Shown one piece after another: positions 1 to 6,761 of a DNA stretch of 10,321 bases; the stretch's first letter is position 1, and the number at the start of each line of letters is the position of its first letter. The notes under the pieces were generated by a model. The model made no database searches. It had not been told where the DNA came from and saw nothing but the letters and a program-made list of their open reading frames with translations. The stretch covers positions 1 through 10,321 of the forward strand of contig JAZNHT010000053.1 of assembly GCA_045577175.1 (NCBI GenBank), in the 5' to 3' direction. Position numbers and translations under genes: made by a program. This DNA comes from SIG701 sp045577175. Its GTDB lineage: Bacteria; Bacillota; Clostridia; Oscillospirales; CAG-272.

Positions 1-780
1 GCAGAGCTGATCGTCCGCACAGTTTTCGCATTTCTCACCGCACTCTGCGCAGATAACGGCACAGTTAGAGCAACCGTTTCCGCAGTAGCACAGTGTTTCC
101 ACACAGTCGATACAGAGACCGCATTCGGCGCAGTAGTCGCCGCCGGCGCAGTCAAAGCAGCGTTCGCAATCAGCGCAGAGCTGATCGTCGGCGCAGTTTT
201 CGCACACCGTATTGCATTCGGGGCAGAGGATGGCGCATTCCGAACAGCCTTCACTGCATCCGACGCAGACCTGATCCACGCAGTATTTACAAAGATTACA
301 GTTCAGACAGTAGTTGCCGTCGCCGCCGACACAGTCAAAGCAGGTTCCGCAGTCTTCGCAAATGCCGCCGTCCGCACATTCCTCGCATTTCTCGCGGCAG
401 GCTTCACAGATCAGGACACACGCGGAACAGCCTCTGCCGCATTCACATATGTAGTCCGTGCAGAATTTACAAAGCTGACATTCTTCGCAGTAGTTGCCCT
501 CGCCGCCCACACAGGTAAAGCAGGTATTGCAATCACTGCACAGATCATCCGGGGCACATTTGTCGCAGGCTTCGTAACAGTCTTCGCATCCGTTTGCACA
601 GTTGGAGCATCCCTCACCGCAGTAGCAGATCCAGTCCGCGCATCCGATGCACAGCATGCAATCGGCGCAGTACAGCTCGTTGCCCGCGCATTCGGTACAG
701 ATACCACAGTCGTCGCAGATGAAATCGACGCACTCCGTGCATTTCTCGCCGCATACGTCGCAGACGTCACCGCTCGTCGA
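1..780 (-). repeat. Tandem ~180-bp coding repeats (60-aa Cys-rich units)
   Basis: Units lie at about 601-780, 421-600, 241-420 and 61-240, with a partial one at 1-60. Period is 180 bp for the first three. The GGxGNYC segment sits at the same offset near 481-523 and 301-343, and the diverged match near 661-700 keeps the 180-bp step. Between units four and five the spacing is 174 bp: 1-30 matches 175-204 at 28 of 30 bases. Units differ at many positions elsewhere, so this is an older array with some recent exchange, not a fresh duplication. Confidence 0.85.
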
Positions 781-1242
781 ATAGCATCCGCGGCATTTTT
801 CGTCACATTCACAGCAGTCTTCAAGACAGTTGCCGCAGTCGTCGCACAGCTCGTGATCGTCGTCGCAGGCACCGCAGTAGCCGCAGTGGTGCTCCTCGTA
901 ACAGCTGGTGCCCGAGCCCTCGCCGCAGTGATCACCGTTGTCGCATTTCCAGTCGTCGTACCGCCAGGCGCCGCAGTAGTCGCACTCCACACCGTCCTCA
1001 TAGGCGGCATATACGGGCGATGCGAGTCCATAGAGGAAAAAGCCGAGCACGTCTTCACAGACGGAGAGAACGGATACGTCCTCCGCTTCGTGACCGTGAC
1101 CGTCGTGTCCGTCCTCCGCTTCCTCGAACAGATGACCGTCCGCAAAATGGACGTGTGTCTCTCCGATCGTGCTCGGTACCGCGCCAAGGAGAAGCAGCGC
1201 GCAGAGCATCATACTCAGGATTCGTTTCAGTTGATTTTTCAT
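1..1242 (-). CDS. Secreted cysteine-rich 60-residue repeat protein, 3' end beyond window
   Basis: The frame is open from ATG at 1242 to the window edge: 414 codons with no stop, so the C-terminus is missing. GAGG lies 6 nt before the ATG. Residues 1-27 are a signal peptide (basic start, then LCALLLLGAVPSTIG). Residues 28-53 are rich in His, Asp and Glu (HVHFADGH, GHDGHGHEAED). From about residue 87 cysteines dominate: I count 87 in 414 residues, 76 of them in residues 135-414 (about 27%). Four tandem units of about 60 residues (from 155, 215, 275 and 335) and the start of a fifth carry 15-17 Cys each, with recurring CxxC, GGxGNYC and CxCGxGCS motifs. Function is unknown. Metal binding or a disulfide-armoured surface protein are the obvious options, and metallothionein-like sequestration is inference. 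Translations of other frames here are artefacts of the repeats. I am confident of the frame, not of the role. Confidence 0.9.
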   Translation of the reverse strand, partial: MKNQLKRILSMMLCALLLLGAVPSTIGETHVHFADGHLFEEAEDGHDGHGHEAEDVSVLSVCEDVLGFFLYGLASPVYAAYEDGVECDYCGAWRYDDWKCDNGDHCGEGSGTSCYEEHHCGYCGACDDDHELCDDCGNCLEDCCECDEKCRGCYSTSGDVCDVCGEKCTECVDFICDDCGICTECAGNELYCADCMLCIGCADWICYCGEGCSNCANGCEDCYEACDKCAPDDLCSDCNTCFTCVGGEGNYCEECQLCKFCTDYICECGRGCSACVLICEACREKCEECADGGICEDCGTCFDCVGGDGNYCLNCNLCKYCVDQVCVGCSEGCSECAILCPECNTVCENCADDQLCADCERCFDCAGGDYCAECGLCIDCVETLCYCGNGCSNCAVICAECGEKCENCADDQLC

Positions 1243-1268
1243 GGTTAACCTCTTTCGCAAAACTGTGC

Positions 1269-1309
1269 GGAATCGGGAACACCTCCGCTTTTGCGGCTGT
1301 TTCGATTCC
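1269..1309 (-). promoter_or_regulatory. Strong imperfect hairpin upstream of the cysteine-rich gene
   Basis: GGAATC (1269-1274) pairs with GATTCC (1304-1309). After a bulged G at 1275, GGAACA pairs with TGTTTC with one G-T pair, and CCGC/GCGG closes a TTTT loop (AAAA in minus-strand RNA). It fills the 105-bp gap between the stop at 1348 and the start at 1242. No clear U-run follows on either strand, so a simple intrinsic terminator is doubtful. A processing site, partial terminator or leader element that sets cysteine-rich protein expression apart from the upstream genes is inferred. Confidence 0.55.
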
Positions 1310-1347
1310 CGTTTTGAACAGAAAAATATGCTTGGGTTCGGGTGTGC

Positions 1348-1725
1348 TCACACAGGGGTACGGCACAAATCTTCTGCGATTATTCGCAGAACCGTGTCGA
1401 TTTGTGCATCGGTGATTCTCTTTTTCGCGGGGGGACCTTTGTCAAAATAAACGGTGCATTTCACGGTACATCGATCCGCCGCCAAAAAGGGCAGACACCA
1501 GATTCTCCGCTTGCCCGGCAGGGTGTCGGGGTGCAGATTTCCAAGGGCGTTTGCCGCTTCCTCCGACAGCAGCCGACCGGCTTCGCTTTCGTGTGCGATT
1601 CCGTCACTGTCCGAGAAATGTCCCGAAAAAATCATCTTTCCCGCACCGTCTTTGCTAAGGCAGACGTGAAAGCCGAGGGCTTGATTCATGTGCGTGCGGG
1701 TGAGAATCCATTTTTTCCAGGGCAT
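1348..1725 (-). CDS. Hypothetical protein, 125 aa, coupled to the DUF6935-like gene
   Basis: The ATG at 1725 lies 4 bp after the TGA of the preceding gene (TGACGACATG), so it is probably translated by coupling; only a weak GGGCG-like site precedes it. The product starts MPWKKWILTRTHMNQALGF, has no signal peptide or membrane segment and is probably cytosolic. It has a polar middle (SGHFSDSDGIAHESEAGRLL), two cysteines near YTVKC-like beta strands (RCTVKCTVYFDKG) and a helical end. I do not recognise a named family. Position directly after the DUF6935-like gene suggests the two work together. Confidence that it is real rests on spacing, length and the absence of any better frame here. Confidence 0.7.
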   Translation of the reverse strand: MPWKKWILTRTHMNQALGFHVCLSKDGAGKMIFSGHFSDSDGIAHESEAGRLLSEEAANALGNLHPDTLPGKRRIWCLPFLAADRCTVKCTVYFDKGPPAKKRITDAQIDTVLRIIAEDLCRTPV

Positions 1726-1729
1726 GTCG

Positions 1730-2311
1730 TCACGCCCACGGATCGTCGGATTTCGCCTTGCGGATGCCTACCAGCAAGAACTGATCCCACAAAAACCACG
1801 TTCCGTCCCCTCTCATGCGGAGGACGATCTCGCGCGGGCTGTCCGCACCGCCGCTTTGGATGAACAGTTTTTTGTATCCCTCGCCGGCATTGGCATCGGA
1901 ATACGCGCCGGATTCCACCGTGAGTGTAAAGGGCGTATCGGGGGTGTAATCGTTTTCCGGCACGGCACCCTTGAAGTAGGAGAACGGCACGTGCTGTCCG
2001 TCGCGGAAGCGATCGTCCAGAAACGAGATCTGCACGTTGTTGAGCGGACGCGGACCGGTGAGAAAATGCAGCATTTCCTTGCCGATCTCACGGTCGGCGG
2101 CATAGGCGCACAGCGCGCAGACAGTCAGTGCCGCCGTTTTGTAAGGGGTATCCATCGCCGCTTCCGGCAGACTTTGCAAATCGGCAAGGCTTTCGGGAAG
2201 GGCGGTAAAGGTGAACGTTTCTGTTTGAGGCGTAAATGCGGACGCGCCGCTTGTCGTATCGGTATGGAATATTTCGCGTGCTGATTTTCTCAGCTTGTCA
2301 AAGATGGACAT
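1730..2311 (-). CDS. DUF6935-like protein, 193 aa
   Basis: The start MSIFDKLRKSAREIF is chosen at 2311 because GGAGGA lies 6 nt upstream; the frame continues upstream to an ATG at 2344 that has no such site. The product has no signal peptide. After a short amphipathic start and a Thr-rich linker (residues 17-37), a compact domain of about 150 residues follows: LPESLADLQSLPEAAMDTPY, a helical KTAALTVCALCAY, LTGPRPLNNVQISFL, then VPFSYFKGAVPENDYTPDTP, SGGADSPREIVLRMRGDGTW and a final FLWDQFLLVGIRKAKSDDPWA. From memory this matches the DUF6935 family of Clostridia, function unknown, usually cytosolic. It overlaps the upstream gene by 22 bp, a sign of one transcript with coupled translation. The family name is recalled, not searched. 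Confidence 0.85.
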   Translation of the reverse strand: MSIFDKLRKSAREIFHTDTTSGASAFTPQTETFTFTALPESLADLQSLPEAAMDTPYKTAALTVCALCAYAADREIGKEMLHFLTGPRPLNNVQISFLDDRFRDGQHVPFSYFKGAVPENDYTPDTPFTLTVESGAYSDANAGEGYKKLFIQSGGADSPREIVLRMRGDGTWFLWDQFLLVGIRKAKSDDPWA

Positions 2312-2919
2312 GATGATTCCTCCGTATTTCCGCTTTCGTTCCATGTGGTAAACAGGGTGAACAGATCGTTCATGACTTCGTCCGTCAGGAAGTTGTGCTG
2401 GTTATCGTAAGCATAGATGCTTTCTCCGGATGCATATCGGACAGACAGCGATGCACCGTACATATCCGGCAGACCGCTGACTCTGGAGACGTATCCGTTG
2501 GGCTTCACAAGATCGTGTGCGCTGACAGTTTCCTGCAGCTTTTGCAAAAATTTTCTGCCTGCCGTAAAGGTACGATTACCTGACGCACCTGTGCGCTCCT
2601 GCCATCGGATACTGCACGCGGTGGTGCCTTTTTGCAGAACAGCACTGCATTTGTACTTGCGGCAGCCGAGCTTGCCCGGATCCGCGGCGGCATACAGGGA
2701 AAACTCACACCGGAAATCCGTGATTTCGGAAGACACTATTGTCTTTGGGGCATCGGCTCCGCTGCTGTAGTGGCGTACACCGCCGTCCACACAGTCTTTC
2801 GGACGGGGGGCGCGCCGCTTTTTCACAGCAGCGGTGATTCCGGCGATCACAGCCGCCGTTCCGATGATTGAAAGCAGCCGTTTCAAAGGCTTCATCGTAT
2901 ATTTTTTACGTGTCATCAT
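2290..2919 (-). CDS. Membrane-anchored hypothetical protein, 209 aa
   Basis: ATG at 2919 overlaps the TGA of the 979-aa gene in an ATGATGA, so coupled translation from the gene before is likely; a second ATG at 2916 is the alternative. An in-frame extension to 3003 is rejected because it lies inside the preceding gene and lacks a ribosome site. The product has a basic start (MTRKKYTMKPLKRLL), one hydrophobic helix at about residues 14-31 (LLSIIGTAAVIAGITAAV) and then KKRR, so the remaining 175 residues may be outside or inside. That part has five cysteines between 43 and 102 and ends with LSVRYASGESIYAYDNQHNF followed by a helix, a pattern I associate with small uncharacterised clostridial domains built of beta strands and a final helix. 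No name can be given. Context suggests a partner of the surface protein. Confidence 0.8.
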   Translation of the reverse strand: MMTRKKYTMKPLKRLLSIIGTAAVIAGITAAVKKRRAPRPKDCVDGGVRHYSSGADAPKTIVSSEITDFRCEFSLYAAADPGKLGCRKYKCSAVLQKGTTACSIRWQERTGASGNRTFTAGRKFLQKLQETVSAHDLVKPNGYVSRVSGLPDMYGASLSVRYASGESIYAYDNQHNFLTDEVMNDLFTLFTTWNESGNTEESSCPSLTS

Positions 2920-5855
2920 GCTTTTTTCTTTTTCTTCACCAGTACCACGGTGACAACGACCGCGGCGGCGACGGCGATTACAGCCGCGACTGCAATGATC
3001 CACGTCACGGAATTCTTCTGTCCCTCGGAGGAGACAGCCGCGGTGTCCGTGGAAGCAGCAGTGTCCGTGGCAGGAGCGATATCGGTATCGGTGTCTTCGG
3101 GAAGCGCAGCGGCGGTAGTCGTTTCATCTTCCGTATCCTCCGGCTCTGTTTCCTCGGGATCCGTTTCCTCAGGATCCGTTTCACCCGAGCCCGGGTTGTA
3201 TTTGCACACCTTGCATTTGCCGTTCTCGCCGAAGTCATGCGCCTCTTTTTCCACCGTTACGGCGTCACAGCCTTTGTTCGTGCATTCCTTCCAGTGTGTA
3301 TCTTCATCCGATCTCCATTTGGATTCCTTGTGTCCGGCTGCGGGGATGACGAGCGTATCCGTATCGGTGATTTCCGTATTGCCCTTGCTGTCGCTGAAGA
3401 GCTTGCCGCAGCCCTCGCATACGAAGTGCTGTTGCATGCCCGATTCGGTACAGGATTCCTTCACTTCGGCGACTTTTTTCAGATCGTGCTTGTGCGATTT
3501 CGCCGGCTCGATCACGTATTGGCATGCGGTGCAAGTTTGTGCGGACGTTTCTGTAGCCTCCGCGCCGGGGGTGTGCTTTTCTGTATCGCTGTGCTCGGAG
3601 CATCCCTTGACGGTACATTTATGTGCGTGTCCCTTTTTGTCGGAGTAGTCCCATACGGTGCTCCATTTGTGCTCGCCGAGCTTGCCGTATTCGGTGCCGC
3701 AGTCGGCGCATTTCGCCTTGTTCTGGCAATCTGCCTTGCCGCCGGTGTGTTCCTGAACCGTGTCGCGTTCGCCGCAGAGAGTACACTTGCGTGCGTGGCC
3801 CTTGCCGTCCTTGTATGCCCAATCGGTGCTCCACTGATGCTGTACGACCTCGCCGTACTCGGCTTTACATTCCGCACATTTCATGATCTTGCCGCAGGCG
3901 GCTGTGCCGCCGCTGTGCGGCTGAATCGTATCGGGTGAGCCGCAGACTTTACACGTATGCGCGTGTCCGTTCGCGTCCTTGTAATCCCATGCGCTGCCGT
4001 AGCTGTGTGCGCCAAAATCGCCGTACGGATCACCGCAGTACTTGCAGATCGCTTTTTCCGAGCAGGTTGCCTTGCCGCCGGTGTGCGTGAGCATCGGGAT
4101 CACGCCCCATGCGCTGATATCGGAGATTTCCTTGGAGGCTTTGCTGTCCTCGTAGTATTTGCCGCAGTCGGCGCAGACGTAGTACGCCTTTTTACCGTCC
4201 GCATAACAGGTGGCTTCGGTCTCGTCGATCTTATCGGGCGAGCAGACGTGTACGTCCTCGGGAAGGGTGAACTGATACCAAACGGTGAGAGTGGATTCGT
4301 ATACCTCTTCCGTTCCCGCACTTTTGCCGTTGAGCTTGGCACTTGCCGTCCACGAATCCGTATCCTCGACATACTTGAACGTGTGCATGCCGGTCGTGCT
4401 GATAAAAATGTAAACGCAGTACGTATTTCCGCCCTCGAATTTGTCGATGCCCGGGCGCATATCTTTGCTCGTTGTTTCGTTGTACCACAGTACACCGTTT
4501 ACGGTAAATTCGTCCGAATAATCTTGAGCAGCGTATGTTGTGTCACCGTACGTTACGCTATAGTCGGGCTGATTGCCGGATTTCGGCTCTTCAAGATCGT
4601 TCACCTCCACCTTGCTGACCTCAAGAGAGTCGGTCTTGCGGAATTTGTACGTTACCTCAATGCATCCCGCCTCAATGCTTGACTTGTGCACCTCGGCTTC
4701 CTTGCCGTTTACCGTAGCGGTAACAAGAGGTCTGCCGTATTCATCTGCCGCGAATATGTAGTCACCGGTAGGCTTAAGGGTAACGGAAACGGTGTACGCA
4801 GTGGACGGCAGGAAGAGGTCCTTGTTTCTCGTAACCAAATTGTCTTTTCCGTCAAGCCAAGCCACACCGTAAGCGTAGAAAACATTGCTTAGGCTGTGGC
4901 GTTCGTATGTACTGTCGCCGCAGGCAACGAAGTATTTCGGCTCTGCCCCGGTCTTCGGCTCAGTCACTCCCGAAATATCAACGTGCGTGATCTGACGGGA
5001 GGGCTTGCATACAAACTGCGCGGCTACAATGATGATCTCACTTCCCGAGCCCTGGGAGTAATCGGGAACAACGGTAGCACTTTTACCGTTGACCGTTACG
5101 GAGACCGTGGGCCATGTAGATGCATTCGGGTCAGTGGCAAATTCGTATCCGTCCGCGGTACGAAGCGAGAGGTGGCACACGTAGGTCTTGCCCTCTTCAA
5201 AGTATTCCAGATTCGACAGCTTCATCGTTCCGTCGTACCAAGCAACGTCGTAGTAATACCCCTTACTGTCGGTATAGTACTTAACACCCGTAGGAAGATC
5301 TACAACGGGGTAAGCCGTGCGGTCTCCTGCGCGAGGTACGTCAACACCCGTGATAGCTATGGAATTAAGAATCGTTGCCGTGCTTTCCGTTTTCGGGAAA
5401 GTGTATCTGACGGTGAGATACTTGGTGTTATCCTTACCGTATACGTTATAAACCTGCGCATCAAATTCGCCGTATTCTGCGTAGTTCGGGCTTACATCAG
5501 CTTCTACGGTAGTATAGCCGTTTGTATCGGTGGTGAAGGAATAGCCGCTCTTCGCCCACACCTCAAACTCAACGATGTAAACAGTGTTTCCCTGGAAGGT
5601 ATCGGTCCCTCCCACAGCGTTTGCTGCGGATACCGAGCCCTTGTACCAGTTAACGGTCATGATCGTGTACTGACTGGGCCAGTTTTCTTCCACGTCGAAA
5701 TCCGGCTTCGCTCCCGCTTTGGGAATCGCGCAGCCACGGATTCCGATATAGCCGCATTCCGTCGCTGCAAATGTGGATGTGGGAAGTGTGCCGAGCAACA
5801 GGATAATTCCCAGCAGTGCCGCAAGCATTCGTTTGCAATTTGTAATTTTCTTCAT
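2916..5855 (-). CDS. Large secreted surface protein with four beta repeats, CxxC/His modules and a C-terminal membrane anchor
   Basis: The 979-aa product starts at an ATG with AAGGAG 9 nt upstream. Residues 1-30 form a signal peptide (MLAALLGIILLLGTLPTSTFA). Residues 36-530 hold four repeats of about 125 residues, each opening with a line such as ITGVDVPRAGDRT, VDISGVTEPKTGAEP or VNDLEEPKSGNQP, then W(Y/L), GY-F, TVTVNGK and a final Y-F strand, suggesting beta-sandwich adhesin-like folds. Residues 533-880 contain zinc-ribbon-like modules: HTGGKATC, HSGGTAAC and HTGGKADC recur every 56 residues, each with paired CxxC and GHAHTCKVC-type motifs. An acidic Pro/Thr linker (885-945) leads to one membrane helix (950-973) and KKKKKA. 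There is no LPxTG motif, so anchoring is by the tail helix. Such modules are common in clostridial surface proteins; ligand and metal content are unknown. Confidence 0.9.
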   Translation of the reverse strand: MKKITNCKRMLAALLGIILLLGTLPTSTFAATECGYIGIRGCAIPKAGAKPDFDVEENWPSQYTIMTVNWYKGSVSAANAVGGTDTFQGNTVYIVEFEVWAKSGYSFTTDTNGYTTVEADVSPNYAEYGEFDAQVYNVYGKDNTKYLTVRYTFPKTESTATILNSIAITGVDVPRAGDRTAYPVVDLPTGVKYYTDSKGYYYDVAWYDGTMKLSNLEYFEEGKTYVCHLSLRTADGYEFATDPNASTWPTVSVTVNGKSATVVPDYSQGSGSEIIIVAAQFVCKPSRQITHVDISGVTEPKTGAEPKYFVACGDSTYERHSLSNVFYAYGVAWLDGKDNLVTRNKDLFLPSTAYTVSVTLKPTGDYIFAADEYGRPLVTATVNGKEAEVHKSSIEAGCIEVTYKFRKTDSLEVSKVEVNDLEEPKSGNQPDYSVTYGDTTYAAQDYSDEFTVNGVLWYNETTSKDMRPGIDKFEGGNTYCVYIFISTTGMHTFKYVEDTDSWTASAKLNGKSAGTEEVYESTLTVWYQFTLPEDVHVCSPDKIDETEATCYADGKKAYYVCADCGKYYEDSKASKEISDISAWGVIPMLTHTGGKATCSEKAICKYCGDPYGDFGAHSYGSAWDYKDANGHAHTCKVCGSPDTIQPHSGGTAACGKIMKCAECKAEYGEVVQHQWSTDWAYKDGKGHARKCTLCGERDTVQEHTGGKADCQNKAKCADCGTEYGKLGEHKWSTVWDYSDKKGHAHKCTVKGCSEHSDTEKHTPGAEATETSAQTCTACQYVIEPAKSHKHDLKKVAEVKESCTESGMQQHFVCEGCGKLFSDSKGNTEITDTDTLVIPAAGHKESKWRSDEDTHWKECTNKGCDAVTVEKEAHDFGENGKCKVCKYNPGSGETDPEETDPEETEPEDTEDETTTAAALPEDTDTDIAPATDTAASTDTAAVSSEGQKNSVTWIIAVAAVIAVAAAVVVTVVLVKKKKKA

Positions 5856-5889
5856 AATCTGAGGCTCCTTGAAATTAAGTCTTTGGTTC

Positions 5890-6168
5890 TCAAAGGGAAA
5901 TTCCTACTTTTCGTCCGCAGCGTGGGCAGTACTGCGTATCCCCGGTCAGAGGAATGTCACAGGACGGACAGCAGAAATGCATCATTTTGTATTCATCAAA
6001 AAGTGTTCTGCGTGTCAGCATCTTTTTACACGAAGGACAGACCAGTGACGTGCTTTTTGCGATCTGACCGCACTTCGGACAGATCTTGATTTTTTTCATG
6101 GCAGCCGGACCCATTCCGTAAGATTCGAGCCGCAGGAATTTTTCGCTCGTGTTATCACGTATCATCAA
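5890..6168 (-). CDS. Double zinc-ribbon protein, 92 aa
   Basis: The ATG at 6168 has GGAGGA 7 nt upstream and overlaps the end of the preceding gene by 14 bp; a later ATG at residue 24 has no good site, and the first 23 residues (SYGMGPAAMKKIKICPKCG) look like part of the family pattern. Cysteines at 30, 33, 44 and 47 and at 66/67, 70, 81 and 84 form two CxxC-CxxC zinc ribbons separated by LTRRTLFDEYKMMH. There is no signal peptide, so it is cytosolic. Zinc binding is well supported by the motifs; the partner (nucleic acid or protein) is unknown. The gene ends 34 bp before the large surface-protein gene. The family appears in gut Clostridia from memory, without an assigned function. Confidence 0.88.
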   Translation of the reverse strand: MMIRDNTSEKFLRLESYGMGPAAMKKIKICPKCGQIAKSTSLVCPSCKKMLTRRTLFDEYKMMHFCCPSCDIPLTGDTQYCPRCGRKVGISL

Positions 6169-6526
6169 AGTTTCCTCCGTAAATCAGATGCTCTCCGCAT
6201 TTCGGACATACTGAGGCGGAGGCAGATACCTTTGCTCCGCAGAATTTGCAGTATTCGGGCGTATTTTCCCAAGGAGCACAGGCAACACACTCCAGCGCAT
6301 CTGCATTGTACATCGCATCAATCACCCATTTTCCGCATTTGTGGCAGAGTTGGAAAAGGTTAATCCCCTCCGCTTTCCATGCGAGCTCCAGCTCTGCATC
6401 CGGATCTGCTTCGTTGTATGCCGCTGTTGTACAAAGCAGTGCTCCGCTCAGATCGCAGAAAAATTTATATCGGTTTCCGCCGGAATCTGAGATGATCTTG
6501 TAATGCGCCGTTTTTTTCCTTGGCAT
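6155..6526 (-). CDS. Zinc-ribbon protein, 123 aa, first gene of the minus-strand operon
   Basis: ATG at 6526 follows GGAGAG by 8 nt. The product opens MPRKKTAHYKIISDSGGNRY, then KFFCDLSGALLCTT, a segment that resembles a two-cysteine beta hairpin. LCHKCGKWVIDAMYNADALE with Cys 61, 64, 80 and 83 forms one zinc site, and YCKFCGAKVSASASVCPKC with Cys 93, 96, 107 and 110 forms a second, standard zinc ribbon. There is no signal peptide or membrane segment. The next gene, another zinc-ribbon protein, overlaps its end by 14 bp and its ribosome site lies within this gene, which points to paired synthesis. I remember similar pairs in Clostridia but no function. Possible roles are transcription accessory or metal-sensing proteins; that is inference. 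Confidence 0.88.
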   Translation of the reverse strand: MPRKKTAHYKIISDSGGNRYKFFCDLSGALLCTTAAYNEADPDAELELAWKAEGINLFQLCHKCGKWVIDAMYNADALECVACAPWENTPEYCKFCGAKVSASASVCPKCGEHLIYGGNFDDT

Positions 6527-6573
6527 AGAGGCAGCTCTCCTTTCATGAACTGAATCTGTTTTTGCGGTTTCTT

Positions 6574-6604
6574 ACTATCCGTGCCCGAAACTTGACGGTG
6601 TCAA
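6574..6604 (-). promoter_or_regulatory. Possible promoter for the minus-strand operon
   Basis: On the minus strand TTGACA occupies 6604-6599 and GATAGT 6579-6574, a 19-bp spacer. The -35 is perfect but the -10 matches 4 of 6 and the spacing is long, so this is weak. It would start transcription about 40-45 nt before the ATG at 6526. Confidence 0.3.
6592..6604. promoter_or_regulatory. Palindrome TTGAC-N3-GTCAA between divergent genes, candidate operator
   Basis: The arms 6592-6596 and 6600-6604 are perfectly complementary. It is flanked by a direct repeat CGAAAC at 6586-6591 and 6605-6610. The left arm is the -35 of the plus-strand promoter, and the right arm read on the minus strand gives TTGACA. 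Binding by the LuxR-type regulator encoded at 8245-9948 is inference; a short palindrome overlapping a -35 could also arise simply from two promoters sharing bases. Confidence 0.4.
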
Positions 6605-6620
6605 CGAAACATGCTATAAT
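6592..6620 (+). promoter_or_regulatory. Vegetative (sigma-A type) promoter with extended -10
   Basis: TTGACG at 6592-6597, a 17-bp spacer and TATAAT at 6615-6620, with TGC directly before the -10 (extended -10). Only one base departs from consensus. Transcription should begin near A6627, 263 nt before the lipoprotein ATG at 6890, so it drives the structured RNA and probably the plus-strand operon. Confidence 0.85.
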
Positions 6621-6626
6621 AAAAAT

Positions 6627-6753
6627 ACAGTTGGGGCGGTCTCCCGATTCGTTGGCGCGCGTCCGGAGACATGACAACTCCTGTTGCCACGGGGTACCCC
6701 ATACTCTTTTTCAAGACCATGACAGGTTTCATACCCTCCTTGAACTGTACCTG
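6627..6753 (+). ncRNA. Structured RNA or regulatory leader of unknown family
   Basis: The predicted first transcribed base begins ACAGTT (6627-6632), which pairs with AACTGT (6743-6748); GGGG at 6633-6636 can continue against CTCC. Inside lie GTCTCC/GGAGAC (6639-6644/6665-6670), CAAC-TCCT-GTTG (6675-6686), the palindrome GGGGTACCCC (6691-6700) and CCTGTTG/TGACAGG (6680-6686/6720-6726), some of them alternatives. A competing stem CAGGT-TTCA/TGAA-ACCTG (6723-6753) would break the closing helix, as in riboswitches. U-runs follow at 6772-6784. No coding frame here looks like a protein. It may be a free small RNA (6S RNA was considered; the branched fold does not clearly fit) or a cis-acting leader of the lipoprotein gene. 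I do not recognise the consensus of any riboswitch class I know. Confidence 0.6.
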
Positions 6754-6761
6754 CAAGAATC

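Noticed and set aside
93..518. Plus-strand open frame of 141 codons
   Set aside because: Its Arg/Ser-rich product is the complement of the cysteine repeats; there is no ribosome site or domain.
1..780. CRISPR-like array, because of regular repeats
   Set aside because: Repeats are 180 bp, in frame, diverged and code for a cysteine-rich protein; there are no short identical repeats with unique spacers.
411..1187. Minus-strand open frame of 258 codons inside the cysteine-rich gene
   Set aside because: It is a Thr/Ala/Arg-rich shifted reading of the repeats. The frame from 1242 has a signal peptide, a ribosome site and a coherent 60-residue cysteine pattern.
2919..3003. N-terminal extension of the 209-aa protein to an ATG at 3003
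   Set aside because: The extension lies wholly within the end of the surface-protein gene, is Arg-rich and has no ribosome site; the ATGA overlap start is preferred.
2868..3938. Long plus-strand open frame (356 codons) opposite the surface protein
   Set aside because: It is antisense to the coherent zinc-ribbon modules, and its translation has no recognisable domain; high GC at third positions opens this frame.
4896..6089. Plus-strand open frame of 397 codons
   Set aside because: It crosses the start of the surface-protein gene and the ribosome site on the other strand, and has no domain pattern.
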